Positions 5,943-11,940 of a stretch of DNA of 12,548 nt are shown here, in pieces; position 1 is the stretch's first letter, and the number at the start of each line of letters is the position of its first letter. The stretch covers positions 1,843 to 14,390 of the forward strand of contig JAOZTS010000023.1 in the NCBI GenBank assembly GCA_029939035.1, given 5' to 3'. A program made the translations under genes and the position numbers. The notes beneath the pieces are model-generated. The model worked only from the letters and a program-made list of their open reading frames with translations. It was not told the DNA's origin and did no database searches. Source of the DNA: Candidatus Altimarinota bacterium (GTDB lineage: Bacteria; Patescibacteriota; Gracilibacteria; UBA1369; LOWO2-01-FULL-3).

Positions 5943-7184
5943 CTACGGAAAGAGGTTTTTCATCCAGTTTTTTATACTGCTTAAGCCCTTTTTCAAGCTT
6001 ACCCCTCTCATGCCAAGTCCGGCATGATGCCTTCCTTCAAATCTGGAACCCCAAATCAGCAGCCCAATTGCTGTTGCATAAGCTGGGTCATCAATCTTGT
6101 CAACGACTCCATCGTAATTTTGAGGAAAGCCTATTTGCGCTGGAAGATTTAACGTTTCTCTTGCTAAATCTATAACTCCTGGCAATTTTGCCCCTGAGCC
6201 TGTCAGAATTACACCCGCAGGAAGCATTCCATCTCTGTGTATTTTTGCTAATTCGTCCTTTACTAGTAGGAAAATTTCGTGATATCGCGCTTGAATAATC
6301 TCTACAACTTGTTTCTTTGATACTAAATGCGTGTCAAGTTTGCTTATTAATGATAAATCTATCGTTTCACGGTCATTTACGTCTTCTGGTGCTGTTGATC
6401 CGTACTCGATTTTCACTTTTTCTGCTGTATCAATAGAAGTCCTTAGACCTATAGCTAAGTCGTTTGTTACATTTTCTCCGCCCACAGGGATAACTGCCGT
6501 GTGAAGCGTTGCTCCGTCCTCATATACGCTGATTGAAGTACCTCCGCATCCAACATCTACCACTACAACTCCAAGTTCTTTCTGACGTTTAGATAAAACC
6601 GCTTCTGCCGGCGCTAGTGAGTTTGGAATAATGTCATCTATATCAACTCCTGATTGAAGTACGCATTTCTCGAGATTTTTGATTGCAGGTTCAAATCCTG
6701 TAACTATGTGAGTTTCTACTTCTAGCCGGATTCCTGTCATTCCTACCGGATATTTCACTCCTTTTTGCTCATCCACTGTGAAAGTTTTTGGGATAATTCT
6801 CAAAACTCTTCGATTGCTTGGAATTGTAACGGCCTGAGCGGCTTCTAGTACACGATCCACGTCGTCTTCTGAAATCTCGTTTTTGTCTTGAGATACAGCA
6901 ATAACACCCTTTGAATTAATAGATTCCAGGTGATTTCCACCAAGTCCCATAAATACGTGGTTGATTGGCTCTCCTGCCATTCTTTCAGCATCTTCAAGTG
7001 AAGAAGACACACTGTTAATTGTTTCTTCGACGTCTATTACTGATCCTTTTCTTAGTCCTGTAGATGGCGCAATTCCTACTCCAATTATATTAGGGGTGGA
7101 TGAATCGTCTTCTTGGATTCCAACGACAGTTCGGATTTTTGAGCTTCCGATATCTAAACTAGCTACGATTTTTGGTCTTGCCAT
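5943..7184 (-). CDS. ftsA: Cell division protein FtsA
   Basis: FtsA is the actin-like ATPase that tethers FtsZ filaments to the membrane. The 413-aa protein starts with the phosphate-binding motif in KIVASLDIGSSKIRTVVG (5-22). It has the FtsA-specific 1C/SHS2 region (about 85-160, including ITS-like YPVGMTGIRLEVETHIVTG). The second phosphate motif VVVDVGCGGTSISVYEDG is at 207-224 and the adenosine motif VILTGSGAKLPGV at 325-337. The C-terminus (about 397-413) is an amphipathic basic/hydrophobic helix, SLKKGLSSIKNWMKNLFP, the usual membrane anchor. All expected parts are present. The stop is TAG. ftsZ follows 68 bp downstream and binds FtsA through its tail peptide. No Shine-Dalgarno sequence at proper spacing is seen: the nearest, AAAAGGGA, is about 16 nt from the ATG. 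Confidence 0.97.
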   Translation of the reverse strand: MARPKIVASLDIGSSKIRTVVGIQEDDSSTPNIIGVGIAPSTGLRKGSVIDVEETINSVSSSLEDAERMAGEPINHVFMGLGGNHLESINSKGVIAVSQDKNEISEDDVDRVLEAAQAVTIPSNRRVLRIIPKTFTVDEQKGVKYPVGMTGIRLEVETHIVTGFEPAIKNLEKCVLQSGVDIDDIIPNSLAPAEAVLSKRQKELGVVVVDVGCGGTSISVYEDGATLHTAVIPVGGENVTNDLAIGLRTSIDTAEKVKIEYGSTAPEDVNDRETIDLSLISKLDTHLVSKKQVVEIIQARYHEIFLLVKDELAKIHRDGMLPAGVILTGSGAKLPGVIDLARETLNLPAQIGFPQNYDGVVDKIDDPAYATAIGLLIWGSRFEGRHHAGLGMRGVSLKKGLSSIKNWMKNLFP

Positions 7185-7301
7185 AGATGAAAATTAAAGT
7201 CCCTTTTGCTTGTGAATGGATCTTACAAGAAAACGCTTGTGGGTGCAATCTTTTTTACATATTTTCTTTGAGGTGTTCAATTTTTTTATTCGGCTCTATT
7301 G
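7185..7301 (-). promoter_or_regulatory. Intergenic region upstream of ftsA (weak promoter candidate)
   Basis: This 117-bp AT-rich gap follows the 5' nuclease stop. A weak promoter match on the minus strand is TTGAAC (7275-7280), 17 nt, TAAAAA (7252-7257), each 4/6. CACAAGC occurs twice on the minus strand, and an ACAAG/CTTGT inverted repeat lies at 7225-7240. There is no clear terminator for the upstream gene, so read-through into ftsA is possible. Confidence 0.25.
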
Positions 7302-8225
7302 CTAGAAGAGAGATTGTTGTGTTTCGTTTTCCTCAATTTTCTTCTCCTGAGAGTGGTTGTTAAATTTGGATAGCCGACTCATCAATGCTTTGAACCCCAA
7401 CTCTCCAAATAATGTAAGAATTTTTTCTTTGTCATATTCGTGGGTTCTACACTCTTCTAGGTTCAATTTTATAGGTACGTCGGTGACTATCGTTGCCAGT
7501 CTTCGGCTAAAGAAAGCGTTTTCTTTGTTGTTTTTGAGGTTTTCGTGAACTCTTCCGGTAATTTCATCCAGGTGGTCATAAATGTTTTCGAGATTTCCGT
7601 ATTTTTGGAGCAAAGTTTTTGTAGTTTTTGCGCCTACCCCAGCTACTCCTTTTATATTATCTGAGCTGTCTCCTTGCAATCCTTTCATGTCTGGAACTTG
7701 GGAAGGTTTTAGCCCGTATTTTCCAAGGACTTTTTGTACATCGTAGACAATTGGCTCTTTTATTCCTCTGGCAGGGGAGAGGACGAATGTTTTTTCGGTA
7801 ACGAGTTGTAGAGTGTCCATGTCTCCAGTGAAGATGTAGGTTTTCAGGTCATCTTCTTCTTGTTCGATCTGTTTTGCTAATGTTCCGAGCACGTCATCTG
7901 CTTCGAAGCCCTCTATTTCATAGATTGGAATTTCGAAAGCTTCTACTACTGATCGGATTCTTGGGATTTGCCCATAAAGCTCGTCCGGTGCTTTTTTTCT
8001 GGTCGCTTTGTATTCTTTGTATTCTTTGTGGCGGAATGTTGGTCCTTTCATGTCGAATGAGACCGCTATGTAGTCAGGTGTGTTGTAGTTCAGAAGGTTT
8101 AAAAGTATCGAAGAAAAGCCGTATACAGCATTTACCAACTCTCCTTTCGAGGTCTTGAATGGTGGCAGAGCGTGGAAGGCTCTGTGGATCACCGCGTTCC
8201 CATCTATTAGTATTATTTTCTTCAT
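7302..8225 (-). CDS. Stand-alone PolA-type 5'-3' exonuclease / flap endonuclease
   Basis: This 307-aa protein is the 5' nuclease domain of DNA polymerase I without the polymerase. It would remove RNA primers and 5' flaps during Okazaki-fragment maturation and repair. Metal-binding motifs seen: ILIDGN (5-10), SFDMKGPTFRHKEYKEYKATR (56-76), IEGFEADDVLG (104-114), FTGDMDTLQLV (132-142) and GLQGDSSDNIKGVAGVGAKT (182-201), the last running into the helix-hairpin-helix. All acidic positions are kept. The final residues are QQSLF, resembling the sliding-clamp-binding pentapeptide. The frame extends upstream to 8333, but I chose the ATG at 8225: the family begins with MKKIILIDGN, and the extension would run across both predicted promoters into the divergent gene. 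A TATAAT lies 22 nt before the chosen start. Confidence 0.93.
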   Translation of the reverse strand: MKKIILIDGNAVIHRAFHALPPFKTSKGELVNAVYGFSSILLNLLNYNTPDYIAVSFDMKGPTFRHKEYKEYKATRKKAPDELYGQIPRIRSVVEAFEIPIYEIEGFEADDVLGTLAKQIEQEEDDLKTYIFTGDMDTLQLVTEKTFVLSPARGIKEPIVYDVQKVLGKYGLKPSQVPDMKGLQGDSSDNIKGVAGVGAKTTKTLLQKYGNLENIYDHLDEITGRVHENLKNNKENAFFSRRLATIVTDVPIKLNLEECRTHEYDKEKILTLFGELGFKALMSRLSKFNNHSQEKKIEENETQQSLF

Positions 8226-8233
8226 AATTAGTA

Positions 8234-8262
8234 TCGACTTTTCGCTCATTATAGGGTACAAT
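8234..8262 (+). promoter_or_regulatory. Predicted promoter for the orphan glycogen-synthase-like gene
   Basis: TCGACT (8234-8239, 4/6), a 17-nt spacer and TACAAT (8257-8262, 5/6). The start would be near 8269, about 29 nt before the ATG at 8298. It overlaps the divergent promoter of the 5' nuclease, so the two genes may interfere with each other. Confidence 0.5.
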
Positions 8263-8276
8263 ACTTGGATAGCAAA
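8248..8276 (-). promoter_or_regulatory. Predicted promoter for the 5' nuclease gene
   Basis: Perfect TATAAT at 8248-8253 on the minus strand, with a weak -35 (TTTGCT, 8271-8276, 3/6) at 17-nt spacing. The start would be near 8241, about 16 nt before the ATG at 8225. This also argues against the longer upstream start. Confidence 0.5.
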
Positions 8277-8297
8277 AATAAAAACAAATAAAAATAA

Positions 8298-8834
8298 ATG
8301 GAAACGAATTCTGTCAGCAAATTGATCCAACAAAAGAAAGAAACGAAGGCATCTATTTCGAAGAAATATTCCTTTTCCAACAAAAAACCATTACTTGGAA
8401 TTTTCCTGGATAAAGATCTATCTAAAGATATTGAAAACAAAGTTCATGTGTTCCTAGAGGCTTCACAAGAACTGGATGTCGAAGTTGTAGTCCTAGCGGA
8501 TGGTAATTTGGATTCTCTTCATCTCCCAAATGTTATCTACCTTCCATACAACCGAAACAACAGAAAAACTCTCCTAGAGGCTTCGGATATGGCTTTGGTA
8601 TTTGACTTTAGCGATGTTGAAGAAATGCTGCTGAATGGAGTTATTCCAATTAGTTCACTTCGACCTGAAGTTTCTGACTACAATCCAAACCGGGAAACCG
8701 GAAACGGATTTATTTTTAAAAAGGATAGCCCATGGGCAATCTTTGCTGCATTGGTGAGGGCACGAGAAACTTTCAAATTTCCATACGACTGGAAACACAT
8801 CATAAGACAGGGGATGAGTTCAGTAAAATCTTAG
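8298..8834 (+). CDS. Orphan glycogen/starch synthase C-terminal-like domain (178 aa)
   Basis: Residues about 30-175 read like the second Rossmann domain of GT5 glycogen/starch synthase. PLLGIFLDKDLSKDIE (31-46) takes the place of the PLIGxVSRLxxQKG strand-helix. VEVVVLADG (61-69) matches the next strand. LLEASDMAL (92-100) matches the AASDM motif. GVIPI (114-118) is followed by VSDYNP (125-130), GNGFIF (135-140) and a C-terminal helix with ALVRARETFKFPYDWKHIIRQGM (151-173). The N-terminal acceptor/ADP-glucose domain is absent, and the EPCGLNQ-like segment carrying the catalytic Glu is shortened to FSDVEEMLL. It is therefore probably not an active synthase. The first 28 residues are Lys/Ser-rich and look disordered. 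There is no signal peptide. It has its own promoter and an A-rich leader. A sugar-nucleotide sensor, partner subunit or decayed gene are options. Confidence 0.75.
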   Translation: METNSVSKLIQQKKETKASISKKYSFSNKKPLLGIFLDKDLSKDIENKVHVFLEASQELDVEVVVLADGNLDSLHLPNVIYLPYNRNNRKTLLEASDMALVFDFSDVEEMLLNGVIPISSLRPEVSDYNPNRETGNGFIFKKDSPWAIFAALVRARETFKFPYDWKHIIRQGMSSVKS

Positions 8835-8859
8835 ACCTGATTGGAATTGGATCAGTCTA
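8832..8859. terminator. Candidate bidirectional stem-loop between convergent genes
   Basis: TAGACCTGAT (8832-8841) pairs with ATCAGTCTA (8851-8859), with one bulged C, around the loop TGGAATTGG. It covers the stops of both converging genes (8834 plus, 8852 minus; 17 bp between them). On the minus strand a short TTTT follows within a few bases. On the plus strand the T-run is poor. Termination is plausible but weakly supported. Confidence 0.4.
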
Positions 8860-9229
8860 GGCTTCTTGAGCTGCTACCTTCAGAAGTAATGCTTGTGATC
8901 GTATCAATGATGTCTGAGAAATTGATATATCTGATAATATCCAGACCCATTGCTTTTCCGACTGTTCCGACAATTACAATTGCCAAGATGGTAATAATCA
9001 AACCGATAATCGCGTATCTAATTGTAGATACTGCAGACTTGATCTTCTCTTCTTGTCCTCCGGAAAGGATGAAAGAGATACCTCCTACGAAGATGAATAC
9101 TACTGACAAAAATCCAGCAATAATAATCGCATAAGCAAGACCTCTATTGATGATTTCTAAAATTTCGTAATTTGATGCGGCCTCAACAATTGACTTGCTG
9201 CCACCACCTGAAATTCTATCAGTTGCCAT
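8852..9229 (-). CDS. T4SS-pilin-like two-helix membrane protein (125 aa)
   Basis: The layout matches the pilin-like (VirB2/TrbC-related, T4SS_pilin) proteins common in CPR bacteria. A polar N-terminus (1-25) is followed by a hydrophobic helix (about 31-55, ending FVGGISFILSGG), a short charged loop GGQEEKIKSAVSTIRYAI (57-74), a second hydrophobic helix (about 73-94) and a polar Ser-rich tail. The GG-I-FI-SGG...EK...A...I-YAIIG-II signature is characteristic. Such proteins form pilus subunits or a membrane pool for a type IV-like apparatus, but no other secretion gene is in this window. The gene follows khpA by 48 bp on the same strand. TATAAA in that gap is a possible -10. No Shine-Dalgarno sequence is seen. 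The stop is TGA. The family call is firm on pattern. The actual function is inferred. Confidence 0.8.
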   Translation of the reverse strand: MATDRISGGGSKSIVEAASNYEILEIINRGLAYAIIIAGFLSVVFIFVGGISFILSGGQEEKIKSAVSTIRYAIIGLIITILAIVIVGTVGKAMGLDIIRYINFSDIIDTITSITSEGSSSRSLD

Positions 9230-9277
9230 AGGAATATGTTTAAAAAGTTACCTTTATACTGCTTAATGAGTTTACAC

Positions 9278-9541
9278 TTAAGCTTCTTCTGGTTCAACTA
9301 TCTTTAAGTTGACACGTGCATTGTTCTTTGAACCGATGATTCTCAGAAGAGTTCGGATAGACTTTGCAGTCTGACCATTCTTCCCAATGAGTTTACCCAT
9401 GTCCTCTTTATCTACTTTCAAAGAGATGAGTACTCCCATTTCATCAACCGTTCGCTCCGCTTCTACTGCGTCTGGATTTTCGACTATCGCCTTTACGATA
9501 AACATGACGAAATCCACATCTTTTTCTTCTTCTTCTGCCAT
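9278..9541 (-). CDS. khpA: KhpA-type KH-domain RNA-binding protein
   Basis: This 87-aa protein is a single KH domain of the KhpA (YlqC) family, which binds RNA broadly, often together with KhpB, and affects small RNAs, cell size and division. The nucleic-acid-binding loop GxxG is GKNG (53-56) within LIGKNGQTAKSIRTLLRIIG (51-70). The helix FVMFIVKAIVENPDAV (11-26) and strand VLISLKV (37-43) are as expected. The first residues are a Glu-rich run (MAEEEEKD). The gene lies 29 nt downstream of rpsP, the conserved rpsP-khpA order of many bacteria, although rimM and trmD do not follow here. It is probably co-transcribed with rpsP from the promoter at 10250-10277. No Shine-Dalgarno sequence is visible. 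Length and motifs are normal for the family. Confidence 0.92.
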   Translation of the reverse strand: MAEEEEKDVDFVMFIVKAIVENPDAVEAERTVDEMGVLISLKVDKEDMGKLIGKNGQTAKSIRTLLRIIGSKNNARVNLKIVEPEEA

Positions 9542-9570
9542 AGCGTTTTGGTTACAAGGTTAGAATTATA

Positions 9571-10218
9571 TTATTCAGGTTTTGTTTCTTCTTTAGGTTC
9601 TTCTGCTGGGGCTTCCTCCTTTGCAGGTGGTTCCTCAGCGGGAGCTTCCTCAGCTTTTGGCTCTTCTTCTGGAGTTTCTTCTTTTGGTGCGTCTTCTTTT
9701 GGAGCCTCCCCGGTAGGTTCTTCCTCTGCTGGTGGCTCTTCGGCCTTAGTTTCAGCAGGAGTTTCTCCGACAGGCTGCTCTGGAGCAGGCGCTTCTTCTT
9801 TTGGTGATTCTTCTTTTGGTGATTCTTCGGCAGGGGCTTCAGATGGGGTCTCTGCAGGGGCAGCTTTTTCGCCACCTTCTGCTGGAGCCTCGGCTGGTGC
9901 CGCTGGTGCTTCAGGTTTTGCTTCTACTTCTTTTTTCTTCTTAGCTTGTTTATTTCTAGGTGCAATGAATTTTTCTAGTCCTTCTAGCCCTTCCTTTTTT
10001 AACAAAACTGCCATGGTATCTGATGGAGTTGCTCCAACAGACATCCAATATTTTACTCGATCCAAGTCTATTTTGAAAACTTTTGGATCTTCGGCTGGTC
10101 TGTAAAAACCCAATTCTTCTATGAATTTACCCTTTATAGGCGCTGTGTGTTCTTGAACAACGACCTTGAAACTGGGTTGAGCTTTCTTACCTGTACGGCT
10201 TAGTCTAATCTTAAGCAA
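9571..10218 (-). CDS. rpsP: 30S ribosomal protein S16 with long Ala/Glu/Pro tail
   Basis: Residues 1-88 form a normal S16: MLKIRLSRTGKKAQPSFKVV, FIEELGFYRP (32-41), VKYWMSVGATPSDTMAVLL (55-73). S16 binds 16S rRNA and helps assemble the body of the 30S subunit. After a basic bridge (RNKQAKKKKE, 88-97) comes a tail of about 118 residues made almost only of Ala, Glu, Pro and Lys, with short repeats such as ESPKE-ESPKE (two 15-bp units, 9796-9825). S16 is usually 80-90 aa, so this one is more than twice normal. The tail should be disordered and acidic. The start codon is TTG (10216-10218), fixed by the conserved LKIRLSRTG beginning. A promoter lies 31 nt upstream, and khpA follows after 29 nt. 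Confidence 0.95.
   Translation of the reverse strand: MLKIRLSRTGKKAQPSFKVVVQEHTAPIKGKFIEELGFYRPAEDPKVFKIDLDRVKYWMSVGATPSDTMAVLLKKEGLEGLEKFIAPRNKQAKKKKEVEAKPEAPAAPAEAPAEGGEKAAPAETPSEAPAEESPKEESPKEEAPAPEQPVGETPAETKAEEPPAEEEPTGEAPKEDAPKEETPEEEPKAEEAPAEEPPAKEEAPAEEPKEETKPE
9796..9825. repeat. Tandem 15-bp repeat in the rpsP tail
   Basis: Two perfect adjacent copies of TTCTTTTGGTGATTC (9796-9810, 9811-9825), encoding ESPKE units on the minus strand. Related degenerate copies occur near 9670-9700. This suggests that the tail grew by in-frame repeat duplication. Confidence 0.75.
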
Positions 10219-10249
10219 ATTGTTTTCTTATCGGCTAAATGCGGGGTCT

Positions 10250-10277
10250 ATTGTAAAGTTTGGGTAGTTAAAGTCAA
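10250..10277 (-). promoter_or_regulatory. rpsP(-khpA) promoter
   Basis: On the minus strand: TTGACT (10272-10277, 5/6), a 16-nt spacer and TACAAT (10250-10255, 5/6). The start would be near 10243, about 24 nt before the TTG start of rpsP. Confidence 0.7.
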
Positions 10278-10295
10278 TAGAAAGTTTACTTTAAC
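10267..10295. repeat. Inverted repeat spanning the dciA-like stop and the rpsP -35
   Basis: GTTAAAGT (10267-10274) and ACTTTAAC (10288-10295) are perfect 8-bp arms with a 13-nt loop. One arm overlaps the rpsP -35 and the other covers the end of the dciA-like gene. No T-run follows. It is an operator or weak terminator candidate. Confidence 0.4.
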
Positions 10296-10588
10296 TGAGC
10301 TCGTAGATTCTTGATTACTACTTGGCCTATTTTGTCATTCATTTCGGCGATGATTTTTCCCTTTCGCATAACCACTTCTTGGGCCCAGGCAGAGGACGCT
10401 ACGTTCACTACTAATACTGAATCTTTGTAAAAAGCTGGGGATACGCTTTCACCAGGAGACTCCTTATCCGGAAAAAGTTCTGGAATAAGGGTTCGAAATT
10501 TTTGGCATATGTCTGCGGCTTTCACTTCTCTGTATACCCCAAAACGACCAGCGGCTGTGTTCATGAAATTTTGGAAAGGTTCGAACAT
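10286..10588 (-). CDS. DciA-like protein (DUF721)
   Basis: This 100-aa protein has the pattern of DUF721, the family of DciA, which loads or supports the replicative helicase DnaB in bacteria lacking DnaC/DnaI. Seen: an N-terminal helix with GRFGVYREVKAADICQKFRTLIPELFP (14-40). A two-strand core follows with DSVLVVNVASSAWAQEVVMRKGKIIAEMNDKIGQ (56-89), matching the family's -L-V-V-S-AWA-EL---K--I---N---G layout. It ends in a short VVIKNLRAQLK helix. The ATG follows the glycosyltransferase stop by one base (TAA-T-ATG), so translation is probably coupled. The family call rests on pattern alone and is less certain than the ribosomal and division genes. Helicase loading is known for DciA, not shown here. 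Confidence 0.75.
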   Translation of the reverse strand: MFEPFQNFMNTAAGRFGVYREVKAADICQKFRTLIPELFPDKESPGESVSPAFYKDSVLVVNVASSAWAQEVVMRKGKIIAEMNDKIGQVVIKNLRAQLK

Positions 10589-10589
10589 A

Positions 10590-11717
10590 TTAGTTGAGTG
10601 ATCTTTTGATTACTTCGTATGTGTGGCGGCCCATTTTCTCCCAGGTGAATTCTGATGCGCGCCTGTGGCCTTTTTCTACTAATTCGGCTTGGAGGTCAGC
10701 ATCTTTATATAAGGATTCTATTTTGTTTGCAATGTCTTGGGGGCTTTCCGGATCGAAAAATATTGCGTTTTCTTGCCCACAGACTTCTGGGATCGAGGAG
10801 CGATTTGAGGCGACGACAGGTGTTCCGCATTTCATAGATTCTAATGGTGGAAAGCCGAACCCCTCGTATAGAGAAGGAAAAACGTATGTGTGAGCTGCGT
10901 TGTATAGGTGGATTAATTCGTCTTCTTCAACCAGATCTGTGAAGATGACGTCATTTTGCAGATCATATTTGACGACTGTGTCTTTGACTTCTGGGTAATG
11001 CGGGTCTGGTTTCCCTGTGATTACTAATTGGAGGTCCACGTTTTTTCGAAGTATGGCGAATGCCTCGATTAGGCGGGGAAGGTTTTTGTGGCTTCTCCAT
11101 ACGCCTGTATATAGGAGGAATTGCTTTGTGATTTTATATTTTTTGAGGGTTTTTTCTGTGATTGCGGGATCTTCGATGAGTGTGAATTTGTCACTAATAC
11201 CATTATATATAACTTCGATTTTCTCTTCAGGGATGTGAAGGTGATCTACTATATCGTTCTTTGTGTTTTGTGAAACTGCTATGACTCTCTTGGCTTTTTT
11301 GGTAGCGTTTTTGATCGTCAGATGATAGGCGAGGCGGTGATACCATTTGGTCATTTTGTGGCCAGGGTATATGGAAAGAGTGAGATCATGGATTGTGACT
11401 GTGTAGGGCCTGCGGTATAGAATTGGGACGTTGAAGTGGGGGAAGTGGACAATGTCACAGTTTTCTTTTTTTAGAATTTTTGGGAATGCGAGTTGCTCTC
11501 TGAGGGAATAATGTTTTGCGTTTACGAGAACTTTTTTGATGCTTAGGTTTGGTGGTTCGTATTTGCTGTATTCAGGTTGATTGAAGAAAAGAACAAACTC
11601 GTGTTTGCGCTTGTACTGGTCGTTAATCTTGATTAACTCTTTGACAAGTTCATGGGTATAACGACCTATACCGGTGAAATTTGAGCTAAATATTCTGCAA
11701 TCGATTCCTATCCTCAT
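10590..11717 (-). CDS. GT4-family glycosyltransferase
   Basis: This 375-aa GT-B retaining glycosyltransferase probably transfers a sugar from a nucleotide donor to an envelope glycolipid, exopolysaccharide or protein in the cytoplasm. The N-terminal acceptor domain starts MRIGIDCRIFSSNFTGIGRYTHELVKEL (1-28), the small-loop pattern of GT4 mannosyl/rhamnosyltransferases. DIVHFPHFNVP (88-98), VTIHDLT (107-113) and RVIAVSQNTKNDIV (144-157) follow. The donor domain has LLYTGVWRSHKNLPRLIEAF (201-220), the catalytic EX7E motif E285 to E293 (EGFGFPPLE) and CGTPVVASNRSSIPEV (297-312). No membrane segment is visible. A TATACT -10 lies only six bases before the ATG, suggesting a leaderless mRNA. The donor and acceptor cannot be assigned. 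The dciA-like gene follows by one base. Confidence 0.93.
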   Translation of the reverse strand: MRIGIDCRIFSSNFTGIGRYTHELVKELIKINDQYKRKHEFVLFFNQPEYSKYEPPNLSIKKVLVNAKHYSLREQLAFPKILKKENCDIVHFPHFNVPILYRRPYTVTIHDLTLSIYPGHKMTKWYHRLAYHLTIKNATKKAKRVIAVSQNTKNDIVDHLHIPEEKIEVIYNGISDKFTLIEDPAITEKTLKKYKITKQFLLYTGVWRSHKNLPRLIEAFAILRKNVDLQLVITGKPDPHYPEVKDTVVKYDLQNDVIFTDLVEEDELIHLYNAAHTYVFPSLYEGFGFPPLESMKCGTPVVASNRSSIPEVCGQENAIFFDPESPQDIANKIESLYKDADLQAELVEKGHRRASEFTWEKMGRHTYEVIKRSLN

Positions 11718-11723
11718 AGCCGG

Positions 11724-11752
11724 AGTATAGTTGAAAAACAGCTTGTTTTTAA
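11724..11752 (-). promoter_or_regulatory. Predicted promoter of the GT4 gene (leaderless)
   Basis: On the minus strand: TTAAAA (11747-11752, 4/6), a 17-nt spacer and TATACT (11724-11729, 5/6), then six bases to the ATG at 11717. Transcription should start at about the A of the ATG. Confidence 0.5.
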
Positions 11753-11796
11753 AGGTGAAATATATTATCTTCCGTCTGCACTTAAATTGACAATGC

Positions 11797-11873
11797 GGAG
11801 CGGTAGTTCAGCTGGTTAGAACGCCTGCCTGTCACGCAGGAGGTCGCGGGTTCGAGTCCCGTCCGTTCCGCCA
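11797..11873 (+). tRNA. tRNA-Asp (GUC)
   Basis: A full cloverleaf of 77 nt can be folded. The acceptor stem GGAGCGG pairs with CCGTTCC (one G-U pair), with discriminator G and an encoded CCA. The D arm contains AGCTGGTTAGA. The anticodon stem CCTGC/GCAGG holds the loop CTGTCAC with anticodon GTC. The T arm is GCGGG-TTCGAGT-CCCGT. The sequence closely resembles known bacterial tRNA-Asp. It is divergent from the GT4 gene. The 79-bp AT-rich gap upstream holds TATATT (11761-11766) as a possible -10. Confidence 0.97.
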
Positions 11874-11940
11874 TTTTCATACGATTTCATTAAGCCCTTT
11901 TTGATGTGCTATAGTGACGTAAGATTTATGAATATTGTAT

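Noticed and set aside
8226..8333. 36-residue N-terminal extension of the 5' nuclease, which would add a hydrophobic segment
   Set aside because: The family begins at MKKIILIDGN. The extension crosses the predicted promoters and overlaps the divergent gene, and a TATAAT lies between the two possible starts.
4362..9229. Recoded TGA (TGA=Gly, as in Gracilibacteria)
   Set aside because: No in-frame TGA is needed in ftsZ, ftsA, the nuclease or other conserved genes. TGA closes the 61-aa and T4SS-pilin-like genes at sensible places, and glycines use GGN codons.
9548..10105. Plus-strand Ser/Ala/Gly-rich frame opposite rpsP
   Set aside because: It is the mirror of the Ala/Glu/Pro repeats of the S16 tail, with no promoter or conserved motif. 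rpsP is unmistakable on the other strand.
11797..11873. tRNA-Asp as an attachment site for an integrated element
   Set aside because: No integrase gene and no repeat of the tRNA 3' end is visible in the window.
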